Shown here in pieces: positions 7,950 to 15,359 of a DNA stretch of 22,358 nt. The notes beneath the pieces are model-generated. The model was not told the DNA's origin, searched no databases, and saw only the letters and a list, made by a program, of their open reading frames with translations. The DNA is from SCRD01 sp046705285 (GTDB lineage Bacteria > Acidobacteriota > Terriglobia > UBA7540), in the NCBI GenBank assembly GCA_046705285.1, contig JBJKQK010000057.1:1-22358 (forward strand), in the 5' to 3' direction. The translations under genes and the position numbers were made by a program. Numbering within the stretch: the stretch's first letter is position 1; each line of letters starts with the position of its first letter.

Positions 7950-8942
7950 ATGTTTAAGCCTAACCGTCGAGAGTGTATCCAGGGAATGTTGGCAACAATT
8001 GCCGCAGCTGCTGCCCCCTTGGGCTCAAGCTGTGCATCTGGTTCGCCGCCGAGCAAGGCAAGTTCGGGCAACGATTCGTCAGGTTCACCGGCAAGCAAGG
8101 TAAGCTCAGGGGACGATACGTTCAAAATATGCCTGGTCTGGGGCGACAGGGATCCACAGTTAGTCAAACTGTCTGAGCAGATGGGTGTTACTCACGCAAT
8201 TGCCGGGACGGCTGGCGCGCTCAGCCGTGTTCCTCACTCCCAGTATGTCGATACAGTTGCCAAGATCAAGGCTGACTATGAAAAAGCTGGCCTGACCATC
8301 GCCGGTATTGAGAGCCATCCCGTGCCTGCAAACAAGATCAAACTGGGGGTGCCGGGACGCGACGAAGAGATAGAAAACTATATCGCCGCCATCAGAGCAT
8401 TGGGCAAGGTGGGCATTCCCATGGTTTGTTATGACTTTGATGCCGGCCTCGACTGGTACCGCACCAACTATCACGTCCCTGGGCGCGGCGACTGTCAGAC
8501 CATGTCCTTTAACCTCCAAGATTCCGTTAAACAAGGGCTGACCAAATGGGGACGAATCAGCGAAGAAAAGATGTGGGATAACATTACGTATTTCCTGAAA
8601 GCCGTGATTCCCGAAGCTGAGAAGGCCAACGTGAAGATGGCTTTGCACCCGGATGATCCCCCTGTGCCCCTTCTCCGAGGGATCCATCGGATGATCATCA
8701 GTCCGGCGGCCTACCGCCGCGTGAGGAGCATCGTGCCGAGCCCGGTGAATGGAGTGACGTTTGAAATCGCCGTCTACCACTTGATGGGTGCAGATCTGGA
8801 GGCGGTGGCGCGCGAGTTCGGCCGCGAAAAGAAGATCTTTTACATCCATTCGAGGAACCTCAGAGGTACACGGGACAACTTCGTTGAGGAATTCCAGGAT
8901 AACGGCGCCATCGACTTTGGAGCGGTTTACCAGGCTCTTTAA
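7950..8942 (+). CDS. Second UxuA-like protein, truncated by an in-frame TAA
   Basis: The frame encodes 330 residues of a paralogue of the preceding protein. Shared blocks include GRDEEIENYIAAIRALG, MWDNITYFLKAVIPEAEK, ALHPDDPP (His233) and FYIHSRNL (His300). The position of the UxuA Cys ligand is Glu272 in VTFEIAVYHLMG. The N-terminus MFKPNRREC followed by an alanine-rich stretch is a Tat-like leader, and a Ser/Gly/Lys-rich linker of about 25 residues follows. AGGAGGA at 7936-7942 is a strong ribosome site. The TAA at 8940-8942 is not a natural end, because the same frame continues for 55 more conserved codons to a TAA at 9108-9110. The intact protein would be 386 residues. As it stands, the product lacks the last barrel strand and a metal-ligand motif and is probably inactive, unless the stop is read through or is a sequence error. 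Confidence 0.8.
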   Translation: MFKPNRRECIQGMLATIAAAAAPLGSSCASGSPPSKASSGNDSSGSPASKVSSGDDTFKICLVWGDRDPQLVKLSEQMGVTHAIAGTAGALSRVPHSQYVDTVAKIKADYEKAGLTIAGIESHPVPANKIKLGVPGRDEEIENYIAAIRALGKVGIPMVCYDFDAGLDWYRTNYHVPGRGDCQTMSFNLQDSVKQGLTKWGRISEEKMWDNITYFLKAVIPEAEKANVKMALHPDDPPVPLLRGIHRMIISPAAYRRVRSIVPSPVNGVTFEIAVYHLMGADLEAVAREFGREKKIFYIHSRNLRGTRDNFVEEFQDNGAIDFGAVYQAL

Positions 8943-9110
8943 GACAGTGGCGTCCGCGTGCCCCATCGTCCCGATCATGACCCCATCGTTACTGGCGATG
9001 ACTATTTCGGGAAGAATCGTATTCATCCCGGATATGGGGTCATTGGCAAGGTCTTTGGTGTTGCCTACATCAAGGGAATCTTGGCCAGCCGCCACATCCC
9101 TTATGTCTAA
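8943..9110 (+). pseudogene. Severed C-terminal segment of the second UxuA-like gene
   Basis: Directly after the TAA at 8940-8942, with no frame change, the sequence reads DSGVRVPHRPDHDP, then HPGYGVIGKVFGVAYIKGI, and ends at TAA 9108-9110. PDH (codons 341-343 of the joined frame) is the invariant C-terminal UxuA motif holding a metal-ligand Asp, and the GY...G.AY pattern matches the tail of the upstream paralogue. One base change in the TAA codon (to AAA, CAA or GAA) would restore a normal-length protein. The segment has no start codon or ribosome site of its own. Confidence 0.85.
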
Positions 9111-9132
9111 TTCTCTCCATGGAGGCAGACGC

Positions 9133-10074
9133 ATGAAAAAGAATCTCTCATTACTCGTGTTACTAATCGTGGGTCTATGCCTTGCCGTTCCAAGCTGGGC
9201 CCAGCTTGACTTATTTTCCAAGCAGCAGCTCATCGAGTTCACGCCGGAGTGGCACGGCGCACGCTTCCCAGACGGCCGGCCGGACGTGCCCGACTCCCTG
9301 TTGCAACGCCTTGAGGATGCGCATGTGAGCGCTGAAGAGGCTTGGGAAGTCTTGACAAGAGCCGGCTATCATCACCAGTTTGCAGGCAACGGGATGTGGC
9401 AAGTGATCAACCCCTCGGGGCAGAGGTTGTTGATTGGCCGAGTAGTGACAGCGGTGTTTTTGCCGTATCGGCCCGATGTGAACGCGGTCATCATGGCCAA
9501 TGGGAAGAAGGAAGGATACTCCGGCAGTGGTCCAAATTCCTGGATTATTGAGACGCTCCGGCCCGGCGATGTGATGGTCGTGGATCTCATGGGGATGATC
9601 AAAAACGGTACGATCATAGGGTCCAATCTTGGCACTTCAATCGCCCTCAAGGAACGTAGTGGACTGCCTATCGACGGGCTGATTGTTAACGGTTCGATCC
9701 GGGACACTGCCGAAGTCGAGAAAATCAAAGGGTTCGAGGTGTATTGCCGCGGCACGGACCCTGGAGTCATGTGGGGCCACGCGATGCTGATGGGAATCAA
9801 CGTCCCTATCCGAATGGGCCGAGCGATCGTGATGCCCGGCGATATTGCAGTAGCCGGCCCGGAGGGGGTAACGTTTATTCCGCCGCAACTGGGGGAAAAA
9901 GTAGCGGAACACGCGGAACTGGATCACTTGATGGATGACTGGGGAATGATGATGCTGCGCGAGAATAAGTATACGCCGGGACAAATTGACGGACGATGGA
10001 CAGACCAGATGATTGAGGAATTCAATCGGTGGGTAGCCTCGAAGGGCTCCAAGCTGCGACTTCCGGAACACTGA
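9133..10074 (+). CDS. RraA-family (HMG/CHA aldolase-like) protein with Sec signal peptide
   Basis: This protein is 313 residues from the ATG at 9133, which has GGAGG at 9121-9125 seven nt upstream. A longer upstream reading of the frame would overlap the UxuA-like gene and is not supported. Residues 1-23 are a clear Sec signal peptide (KKN, a leucine-rich core, then SWAQ). The core carries the RraA fold motifs: RPGDVMVVDLMG, GSNLGTSIALKERSG, and NGSIRD at 187-191 followed by the AEVEKIKGFEVYCRG block. Arg190-Asp191 correspond to the conserved pair used for pyruvate/Mg binding in 4-hydroxy-4-methyl-2-oxoglutarate and 4-carboxy-4-hydroxy-2-oxoadipate aldolases. RraA proteins are usually about 160-230 residues and cytoplasmic; this one has an extra N-terminal helical region and is exported. 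A role as an aldolase or lyase on a sugar-acid intermediate is inferred from context only. Confidence 0.8.
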   Translation: MKKNLSLLVLLIVGLCLAVPSWAQLDLFSKQQLIEFTPEWHGARFPDGRPDVPDSLLQRLEDAHVSAEEAWEVLTRAGYHHQFAGNGMWQVINPSGQRLLIGRVVTAVFLPYRPDVNAVIMANGKKEGYSGSGPNSWIIETLRPGDVMVVDLMGMIKNGTIIGSNLGTSIALKERSGLPIDGLIVNGSIRDTAEVEKIKGFEVYCRGTDPGVMWGHAMLMGINVPIRMGRAIVMPGDIAVAGPEGVTFIPPQLGEKVAEHAELDHLMDDWGMMMLRENKYTPGQIDGRWTDQMIEEFNRWVASKGSKLRLPEH

Positions 10075-10390
10075 ACCCGGCCCGGAATTTGCCTGGCGTC
10101 GGCAAAGCAGTGATTTGTTCCACGGTGTCAGAAACGAAGACAACTTCCGCGTGACGGAATCCATCGAGCGGGGATTTCGCGGACGGCGGCCTCGACAACC
10201 GCCGAATGACTCCTCCAGACACAGAAGGGGAAACGTGTGCGGCAGTTTCATGTTTCACGGAGGGCCTCGGTTCTTGAAACTGTGCGAATAAACACCATCC
10301 CATCACGATCAGTCCTGCTGCCCGTACGGTCGCGGCGATGAAAGCAATATGTTTCAGGTCGATCATGAAAAGGTGTGAAGATTTGTTCAT
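10022..10390 (-). CDS. Small hypothetical protein with N-terminal membrane segment, antisense within the locus
   Basis: This 122-residue ORF starts at ATG 10390 on the minus strand. It has a perfect AGGAGG (complement of 10396-10401) placed 5 nt upstream, which is the main reason to take it seriously. Residues 13-37 form one hydrophobic segment (HIAFIAATVRAAGLIVMGWC and onward), followed by a polar, Pro/Ser-rich part with no recognised motif. Its end overlaps the last 53 bp of the RraA-like gene in convergent orientation. If transcribed, it would interrupt the otherwise co-directional sugar-acid locus and force the downstream dehydrogenase-to-kinase genes to have their own promoter. I recognise no family. 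The C-terminal half could be accidental antisense reading. Confidence 0.4.
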   Translation of the reverse strand: MNKSSHLFMIDLKHIAFIAATVRAAGLIVMGWCLFAQFQEPRPSVKHETAAHVSPSVSGGVIRRLSRPPSAKSPLDGFRHAEVVFVSDTVEQITALPTPGKFRAGFSVPEVAAWSPSRLPTD

Positions 10391-10490
10391 CGGATCCTCC
10401 TGGTTTTATCAGCCTAGCTCAGCAGTAGTAGCGTAAACATTCAGGTGGTTATATCCTGTATTAAAAACTGAAGCGGGAGGCGCAAGAAAC

Positions 10491-11492
10491 ATGAAAGCGT
10501 TGTTGCTTAAGTCGCCCCGGCAGCTTGTGTTATCTGACTTGCCCCGGCCCAATCTTCTCGACCGCCAGGTCAGAATCCGAGTTGACAAGGTAGGGGTGTG
10601 CGGGTCCGATTATTCCAGTATCGCGGGCAGGCTCCCATTCACGCGCTTCCCTATTGTTCCGGGACACGAGGCCAGCGGGGAAGTTTTAGAAGCAGGTGAG
10701 CAAACTGAATGGAAGAGGGGCGATCAGGTACTGGTTCACCCGATTCTCGTAAACCGCAGTGACCCTGTTTTTGCCGCAGGAGAAGTGCACCACTCGGACT
10801 CTACGGAGGTTCTTGGAGTCGTGTCGCGGAACGGCGCTTACGCAGAGGAAACGGTGGTGGAAGACTACATGCTGCGGAAAATCCCTGAAGGAATAGACTA
10901 CGAATCGGCCGCGATGGTAGAGCCGGTGGGAGTCGCGGTCCGTGCCGTGCAACGGGGAAACATCCGGGCAGGGGAGAGCGTCCTGGTATTCGGCGCCGGT
11001 AATATAGGGCTGCTGGTGATCCAAGTGGCGAGGGCGCTTGGTGCAGGTCGCGTGGTGGTGACCGACCTGGTTGCCGAAAGGCTGGCCCTGGCCCGCAGGC
11101 TGGGTGTCGACCAAGCCCTGGACGTTCGGAGTGGATTCCCCCAAAACGAGTATGAAAAGCAGTTCGACATTGTCATCGACGGCGTGGGGAGTGAAACGAC
11201 CGTCGCCGATGCCCTCACCGCTTGCGCGCGCGGCGGCCGCATTGTGATCTATGGCGTCCCGAAAGGGGATATCACTCTGGCGCTGAAGGCAGCATTTGCG
11301 AAAGACCTCGTCCTGGCCACCAGCCGCCTTTACGATTCCGACTTTACCCTGGCAACCAAACTCATTGCGGAAGGCAAAATTCGCGTCAAAGACCTCATCA
11401 CACATCGCGTCGGACTCGCGGAGGCGCCGAGGCTCTTGTTCCGTGTGATCGACGGAGAGGAGCAAGCCGTTAAGGTCATGATCTCACCCTGA
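10491..11492 (+). CDS. Zinc-type medium-chain alcohol/polyol dehydrogenase lacking the structural-zinc cysteines
   Basis: This 333-residue NAD(P)-dependent dehydrogenase is related to sorbitol, threonine and galactitol dehydrogenases and to B. subtilis YjmD. Catalytic zinc residues are present: Cys37 in VGVCGSDY, His59-Glu60 in PGHEASGEV, and the MVEPVGVAVRAV segment. The Rossmann motif VFGAGNIGLL is near residue 170. The loop that usually binds structural zinc through four cysteines (residues about 83-109, from HPILVNRSDP to STEVLG) contains no cysteine. GGGAGG at 10475-10480 lies 10 nt before the ATG. The product probably oxidises or reduces a hydroxyl or keto group of a sugar acid in the cytoplasm. 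It starts the compact four-gene run to 13980, with 23 nt to the SDR gene. Substrate is unknown. Confidence 0.87.
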   Translation: MKALLLKSPRQLVLSDLPRPNLLDRQVRIRVDKVGVCGSDYSSIAGRLPFTRFPIVPGHEASGEVLEAGEQTEWKRGDQVLVHPILVNRSDPVFAAGEVHHSDSTEVLGVVSRNGAYAEETVVEDYMLRKIPEGIDYESAAMVEPVGVAVRAVQRGNIRAGESVLVFGAGNIGLLVIQVARALGAGRVVVTDLVAERLALARRLGVDQALDVRSGFPQNEYEKQFDIVIDGVGSETTVADALTACARGGRIVIYGVPKGDITLALKAAFAKDLVLATSRLYDSDFTLATKLIAEGKIRVKDLITHRVGLAEAPRLLFRVIDGEEQAVKVMISP

Positions 11493-11515
11493 AGTGGCAA
11501 GCTGAAGGAGCGTTT

Positions 11516-12277
11516 ATGGACGGACTCTTTTCCGTAGAAGGGAAAGTTGTATTTGTCAGCGGAGGCTCACGGGGAATTGGCCTGAGCATTGCCCGGGCTT
11601 TTCATCAAGCCAGGGCGAAAGTGATTGTCGGTAGCAGGCAGGAGCAGGTCCTGAAGGGAACTGGGCTGGACTACAGGGTTTGTGATATCTCGGACGCCGG
11701 CCAGATCCGGCAGTGCGTGGATGACATCCTTCGAAAGCTTGGCCGCCTGGACGTGCTCTTCAATGTTGCCGGCATCAACTTCCGTCATGCTGCGGAAACG
11801 TTTCCGGTCGATAAGCTGGATGAGATTCTCGCCGTTAATGTACGTGGAAACTTCCTGATGGCGCGTGAATGCGGAAAAGCCATGGTTCGTCAAGGCGCCG
11901 GCAAAATCATCAACGTCGCCAGCCTGCATACTTTCCAAAGCCTGACTGGTGTCAGCGCATACGGGACCAGCAAAGGCGCCATCGGGTCGATGACCCGCGC
12001 CCTGGCCGTGGAATGGGCCAAATACAACATTCAGGTGAACGCCATCGCGCCGGGTATGGTGAGGACCGAATTGAATGCCAAACTGTGGGAAAACGCCGTC
12101 ATGCTGAACTGGGTCAAGGAGCGAACCCCTGCCGGTCGTTTGGGCGAGCGGGACGACTTGATCGGCGCCGTGATTTTCCTGGCGAGTGCCGCGAGCAACT
12201 TTGTGACCGGCCAGGTGCTTTATGTGGATGGGGGATTTACCGCCGGGCAGAGTTGGCCCCTCGAGGTGCCGAGCTAG
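11516..12277 (+). CDS. SDR-family oxidoreductase, probable sugar-acid dehydrogenase
   Basis: This 253-residue classical short-chain dehydrogenase has the nucleotide motif SGGSRGIG at the N-terminus, NVAGINFRH (the NAG-type motif) and the catalytic Ser136, Tyr149 and Lys153 (SAYGTSKGA). IAPGMVRTEL and VTGQVLYVDGGFT are the usual C-terminal signatures. AAGGAG at 11505-11510 sits 5 nt before the ATG. Closest functional groups by motif and context are KduD/gluconate 5-dehydrogenase and the SDR-type fructuronate reductase found as YjmF next to uxuA in Bacillus. In this locus it could supply the reductase step (fructuronate to mannonate) that classical UxuB performs. The stop lies 11 nt before the aldolase start, and its TAG overlaps the aldolase ribosome site, so the two are translationally close-coupled. 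Confidence 0.88.
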   Translation: MDGLFSVEGKVVFVSGGSRGIGLSIARAFHQARAKVIVGSRQEQVLKGTGLDYRVCDISDAGQIRQCVDDILRKLGRLDVLFNVAGINFRHAAETFPVDKLDEILAVNVRGNFLMARECGKAMVRQGAGKIINVASLHTFQSLTGVSAYGTSKGAIGSMTRALAVEWAKYNIQVNAIAPGMVRTELNAKLWENAVMLNWVKERTPAGRLGERDDLIGAVIFLASAASNFVTGQVLYVDGGFTAGQSWPLEVPS

Positions 12278-12288
12278 GAGATAAAGCC

Positions 12289-12939
12289 ATGCCCGACAAG
12301 GAGAAAGTGCTGAGGAGCTTGAAAGAGGTCGGGGTCGTGGCGGTGATCCGCGCGGATAACCCCTCCGACCTCATCGAGGTGGGTCGCGCGCTGCATGCCG
12401 GCGGTGTGATCCATATTGAGATCACTATGACGGTACCCGGCGCTCTTGGTGTGATCGAAAAGGCCGTGAGCGCCCTCCAGGAGACGGTGTGCATCGGAGC
12501 GGGCACGGTTTTGGACGCGGAGACCGCACGCTTGGCGATACTGGCAGGCGCCGGCTACATAGTCTCGCCCGTGTTCCGCCCGCCGGTGGTTGACGTTTGT
12601 AAGCGTTACGGCATCGCGGCCATTCCCGGCGCCATGACGCCGATGGAAGTGCTCGACGCCTGGGAGGGCGGCGCGGATGTGGTGAAAATCTTCCCGGCCG
12701 GCGTCGGCGGGCCACAGTTCTTTAAGGATCTGAAGGGACCCTTCCCGCAGATTGAGATCATGCCCACCGGCGCTGTTAATCGCGAGAGCGCTCCGCAGTT
12801 CATCAAGGCGGGAGCCTGCGCCATTGGCGTCGGCGGTGAACTGGTTGGCAAGGCGCTGATTGCGGCGCGGGACTTTGCCACCATCACCCAAAATGCTCGA
12901 GACTTTATAGCGTTAGTCAAGCAAGCGCGGTCCAAGTAG
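12289..12939 (+). CDS. eda: 2-keto-3-deoxy-6-phosphogluconate (KDPG) aldolase
   Basis: This 216-residue cytoplasmic class I aldolase splits KDPG into pyruvate and glyceraldehyde-3-phosphate, the last step of the Entner-Doudoroff and hexuronate pathways. The ATG at 12289 is chosen because GGAG of the preceding TAGGAG is correctly spaced and the protein then has normal Eda length (about 210). Key residues match: Arg21 in VAVIRAD, Glu44 in HIEITM, the GAGTVLD block, SPVFRPPVVD, PGAMTPMEVLDAWEGGA and the Schiff-base Lys133 in DVVKIFPA. PTGAVNRESAPQFIKAGA and GVGGELVG form the phosphate-binding end. In E. coli Eda the equivalents are Glu45 and Lys133. Its stop overlaps the ribosome site of the kinase that follows, so kinase and aldolase are coupled. 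Confidence 0.95.
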   Translation: MPDKEKVLRSLKEVGVVAVIRADNPSDLIEVGRALHAGGVIHIEITMTVPGALGVIEKAVSALQETVCIGAGTVLDAETARLAILAGAGYIVSPVFRPPVVDVCKRYGIAAIPGAMTPMEVLDAWEGGADVVKIFPAGVGGPQFFKDLKGPFPQIEIMPTGAVNRESAPQFIKAGACAIGVGGELVGKALIAARDFATITQNARDFIALVKQARSK

Positions 12940-12948
12940 GAGAAGGCC

Positions 12949-13980
12949 ATGGCAGCAAATAATAAGGCGGTCTTTTTCGGCGAACTGCTGATGCGCTTGG
13001 CCACACCTCGTTTCGAACGTTTCGTGCAGGCCCGCCAGTTTGAGATTGCATACACGGGAGCAGAAGCCAACGCGGCGGTCTCCCTCGTCAATTTCGGGAT
13101 GGAAGCTTACGTCGTTGCCGTCGTGCCCGACACGGAAATCGGCGAGGCGTGCATCAACTACCTGCGGCAGTTTGGAGTGAATACGAACTTTATTGTACGT
13201 GGCGGCAAACGGCTTGGCATCTTTTACCTCGAAACCGGCGCATCCCAGCGTCCCTCCAAGATCATATACGACCGTGCCGGCAGTTCTATGTCGGAATTGA
13301 AGCCTGGTACGGTGGATTGGGAGAAGGTCTTTCGCGGCAAACAATGGTTTCACTGGTCGGGCACGGCGCCGGCACTAAGCGAGAGGATGGCCGCAACGAC
13401 CCGGGAAGCCTGCGTTGCGGCCAAACGATGCGGGCTGATGGTGAGTTGCGACCTGAACTTCCGCCGCAAGCTTTGGACACCCGAAAAGGCACGCCAGGTG
13501 ATGACGGACCTGATGCAGTACGTGGATGTTCTGATCGGCAACGAGGAGGATTGGAGCCTCGTCTTGGGTGTCGCAGCCCAAGACGTTAACGTGGACAGTG
13601 GCCACCTGGATGCCGAGCGGTACAAAGAAGCGGCCGCAGAACTTCACCGACGCTTTGGGTTCAAGTACGTCGCCGCGACCCTGCGCGAAAGCCTTTCCGC
13701 CTCAGAGAACGGCTGGTCCTGCCTGTTGTCCGACGGCCACCACAGTCACTTGAGCCGCTCGTATCGCATCTGGGTGGTGGACCGTGTGGGCGGGGGCGAT
13801 GCTTTTTCCGGCGCGCTGATTTACGGCCTGCTCTCCGGCATGAGCTGCCAGGATACGGTCGAATTTGCTGCCGCAGCCTCCTGCTTGAAGCATTCAATCC
13901 ACGGCGACTTTAACCAGGTGAGCCGGGAAGAAGTGACGGCACTGGTTAGGGGCAACGCCTCCGGAAGAATTCAGCGGTAA
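12949..13980 (+). CDS. kdgK: 2-keto-3-deoxygluconate (KDG) kinase, PfkB/ribokinase family
   Basis: This 343-residue sugar kinase phosphorylates 2-keto-3-deoxygluconate to KDPG, the substrate of the aldolase encoded directly upstream. It has the PfkB N-terminal pattern FFGELLMRL and the KdgK-type TGAEANAAVSLVNFG substrate loop. CDLNFRRKLW is the conserved mid-domain motif, and VLIGNEEDWSL is the ribokinase NxxE region. The C-terminal signature VDRVGGGDAFSGALIYG contains the catalytic base Asp284; the usual DTxGAGD is altered to DRVGGGD. AGGAGAAGG over the eda stop gives a strong ribosome site. It is the last gene of the locus, and about 1 kb without a convincing gene follows. The KDG specificity rests on motif plus linkage to eda and uxuA-like genes. 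Confidence 0.9.
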   Translation: MAANNKAVFFGELLMRLATPRFERFVQARQFEIAYTGAEANAAVSLVNFGMEAYVVAVVPDTEIGEACINYLRQFGVNTNFIVRGGKRLGIFYLETGASQRPSKIIYDRAGSSMSELKPGTVDWEKVFRGKQWFHWSGTAPALSERMAATTREACVAAKRCGLMVSCDLNFRRKLWTPEKARQVMTDLMQYVDVLIGNEEDWSLVLGVAAQDVNVDSGHLDAERYKEAAAELHRRFGFKYVAATLRESLSASENGWSCLLSDGHHSHLSRSYRIWVVDRVGGGDAFSGALIYGLLSGMSCQDTVEFAAAASCLKHSIHGDFNQVSREEVTALVRGNASGRIQR

Positions 13981-14966
13981 CCACCGAGGCGGCGAGGACA
14001 GGGGGGGCTGAGCGCAAGAACCAAGCTCGGAGTGTTCGGCGGCCGGCATACGGTGCCGAGCACATGGTCGCAGAGAGGGGGGATTCACGACACTGGAAGT
14101 GGGGCTACACGGTCTCCAAGGTCCCTAGATCCGGATTGCTCCGGGCTTGAATGAAGCAATCCTTCCGACCCGCCCACCCGAATCCCGAGGAGTCCTGGAG
14201 GCCGAACGGACTCACAACCGTCAGGCTATGATGGCTTTTCGCAGTCCCTTCTGGCTACCTCCTGCTGGCGTCTGAGCATCGGGCAGCTTATTCTTCGAAA
14301 CGCTGCTCCCGGAACACTATTCATAGAGGTCAGAGAAAATTGCCTGCGGCGTCCTGAACATTCGGAGAGCAGCACAAAGGTTCCGAATAAAAGACCTCCT
14401 CATTCCACGGCGAATACGACACAGCTTCCCGGCTGTCCTGTGCATCCAGCCCGGACCGTGCACGAATTCCTTTTCCTTCAAACTGCGACGTCCTCCTCGA
14501 TGAATCAGCGCGATTGTCTGAAGTCACTTCTCCATCGGAACATCTGTCCTGTCCAGAGCTGTTCCTGTCGTGACCGTGAACTGATAGCGCTGGGCTCGGC
14601 AATGGTACAAATATCGTCCCGCGTTTTCTCTTGGACTTCTGGAACCGAGTGACTCTTGATGGACCGCAATGGAGACATTCAATCCCTCGAGGGCACGGCA
14701 GGAGCTCCAGAAACACCGGAATCAGACCCTGCTTATCAGCGGCCGATTCGCTAAAGAAATCTGGCCCCGTCGCCGAGCGCACGGACATCGAAAATGATCC
14801 CAAAGTATCGGCCAACAAAAGAAAGTTGCTCTAAGGCCACATGTGTGCGAAAAGTCAGGCACTATAAACCCCTCCCGGGAAGAAATGGCCAAAAATGTGG
14901 ATAAAGATGCTTTCCGCAAACCCAGAGAAGTTACAACAACTTGGAAAGGACTGTTGAGAAGCGTTC
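13981..14966. other. Gene-poor region after kdgK
   Basis: No convincing gene was found in about 1 kb. The longest open frame (minus strand, 14330-14818) begins with TTG, lacks a ribosome site and encodes a low-complexity sequence without motifs, so I do not call it. Scattered stops in all frames and coding-like composition suggest decayed genes, but I could not identify a parent. An inverted repeat at 14133-14162 is described separately. Confidence 0.5.
14133..14162 (+). terminator. Inverted repeat downstream of kdgK, possible terminator
   Basis: GGATTGCT (14133-14140) and AGCAATCC (14155-14162) form an 8-bp perfect stem with a 14-nt loop, about 150 nt after the kdgK stop. No T-run follows, so its role as an operon end is uncertain. 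Confidence 0.3.
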
Positions 14967-15359
14967 ATGAGCCAGGAATCGTATTTCGTAAGCCAAACTG
15001 CCCAGTTGCTTGGTATCTCGTCCCTCACGGTACGGCGCATGGTAACTGACGGCGAACTTATGGGCTTCCGCACCCCCGGCGGCCATCTGCGCCTCACCCG
15101 CGAAAGCGTCGAAGCAGCACGAAGCGGCAGGCAGGAAAAACGCGACGCCGCTGGCCCATCATCTGTCTTGCGAAATCGCCGAGAGCGGGTCGAAGGGCTA
15201 GCACTTGAAACGCAGGAACCACGCGCCGAGCGCATCATTGAAAAACTCCGGCGCGAACGAGAAGAAGAGCAGCCCAAACTTGAGGCCGAAGCTGAGGCCC
15301 AGGAGCACCAGGCGGATCGGGAGGGCGAAGCCACGCGATTGCGACTGGAGCGGGTGTGA
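14967..15359 (+). CDS. Small helix-turn-helix (excisionase/MerR-like) protein with C-terminal coiled coil
   Basis: This 130-residue protein has at residues 6-50 the winged HTH_17/MerR-like pattern: a recognition helix in AAxLLGIS-type context (TAQLLGISSLTVRRM), then the wing FRTPGGHLRLTRESV. The wing matches BldC/excisionase-like DNA-binding proteins. From about residue 55 on it is almost entirely Arg, Glu, Gln and Ala, a highly charged coiled coil. No ribosome site is strong (GGAAAGGA lies 16 nt upstream). The frame ends at TGA 15357-15359. Reading past it continues with similar coiled-coil residues (IQQERERER) before two more stops, so the C-terminus may have been shortened by mutation. It probably binds DNA; the target is unknown. 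No transposon or phage gene adjoins it directly. Confidence 0.6.
   Translation: MSQESYFVSQTAQLLGISSLTVRRMVTDGELMGFRTPGGHLRLTRESVEAARSGRQEKRDAAGPSSVLRNRRERVEGLALETQEPRAERIIEKLRREREEEQPKLEAEAEAQEHQADREGEATRLRLERV

Noticed and set aside
7819..8103. 94-codon open frame between and overlapping the two UxuA-like genes
   Set aside because: It overlaps the strongly supported UxuA-like start and has no family signal.
8788..9132. N-terminal extension of the RraA-like protein
   Set aside because: It overlaps the UxuA-like frame, and the signal peptide and GGAGG site fix the start at 9133.
10088..10106. TTTGCC/GGCAAA hairpin after the RraA-like gene
   Set aside because: Only 6 bp with no T-run, inside the overlapping minus-strand ORF; too weak to call a terminator.
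11869..12288. N-terminal extension of KDPG aldolase
   Set aside because: It runs through the SDR gene out of frame. Eda length and the ribosome site support 12289.
14330..14818. Minus-strand 162-codon open frame after kdgK
   Set aside because: TTG start, no ribosome site, Ser/Arg-rich random-like composition and no recognisable motif.
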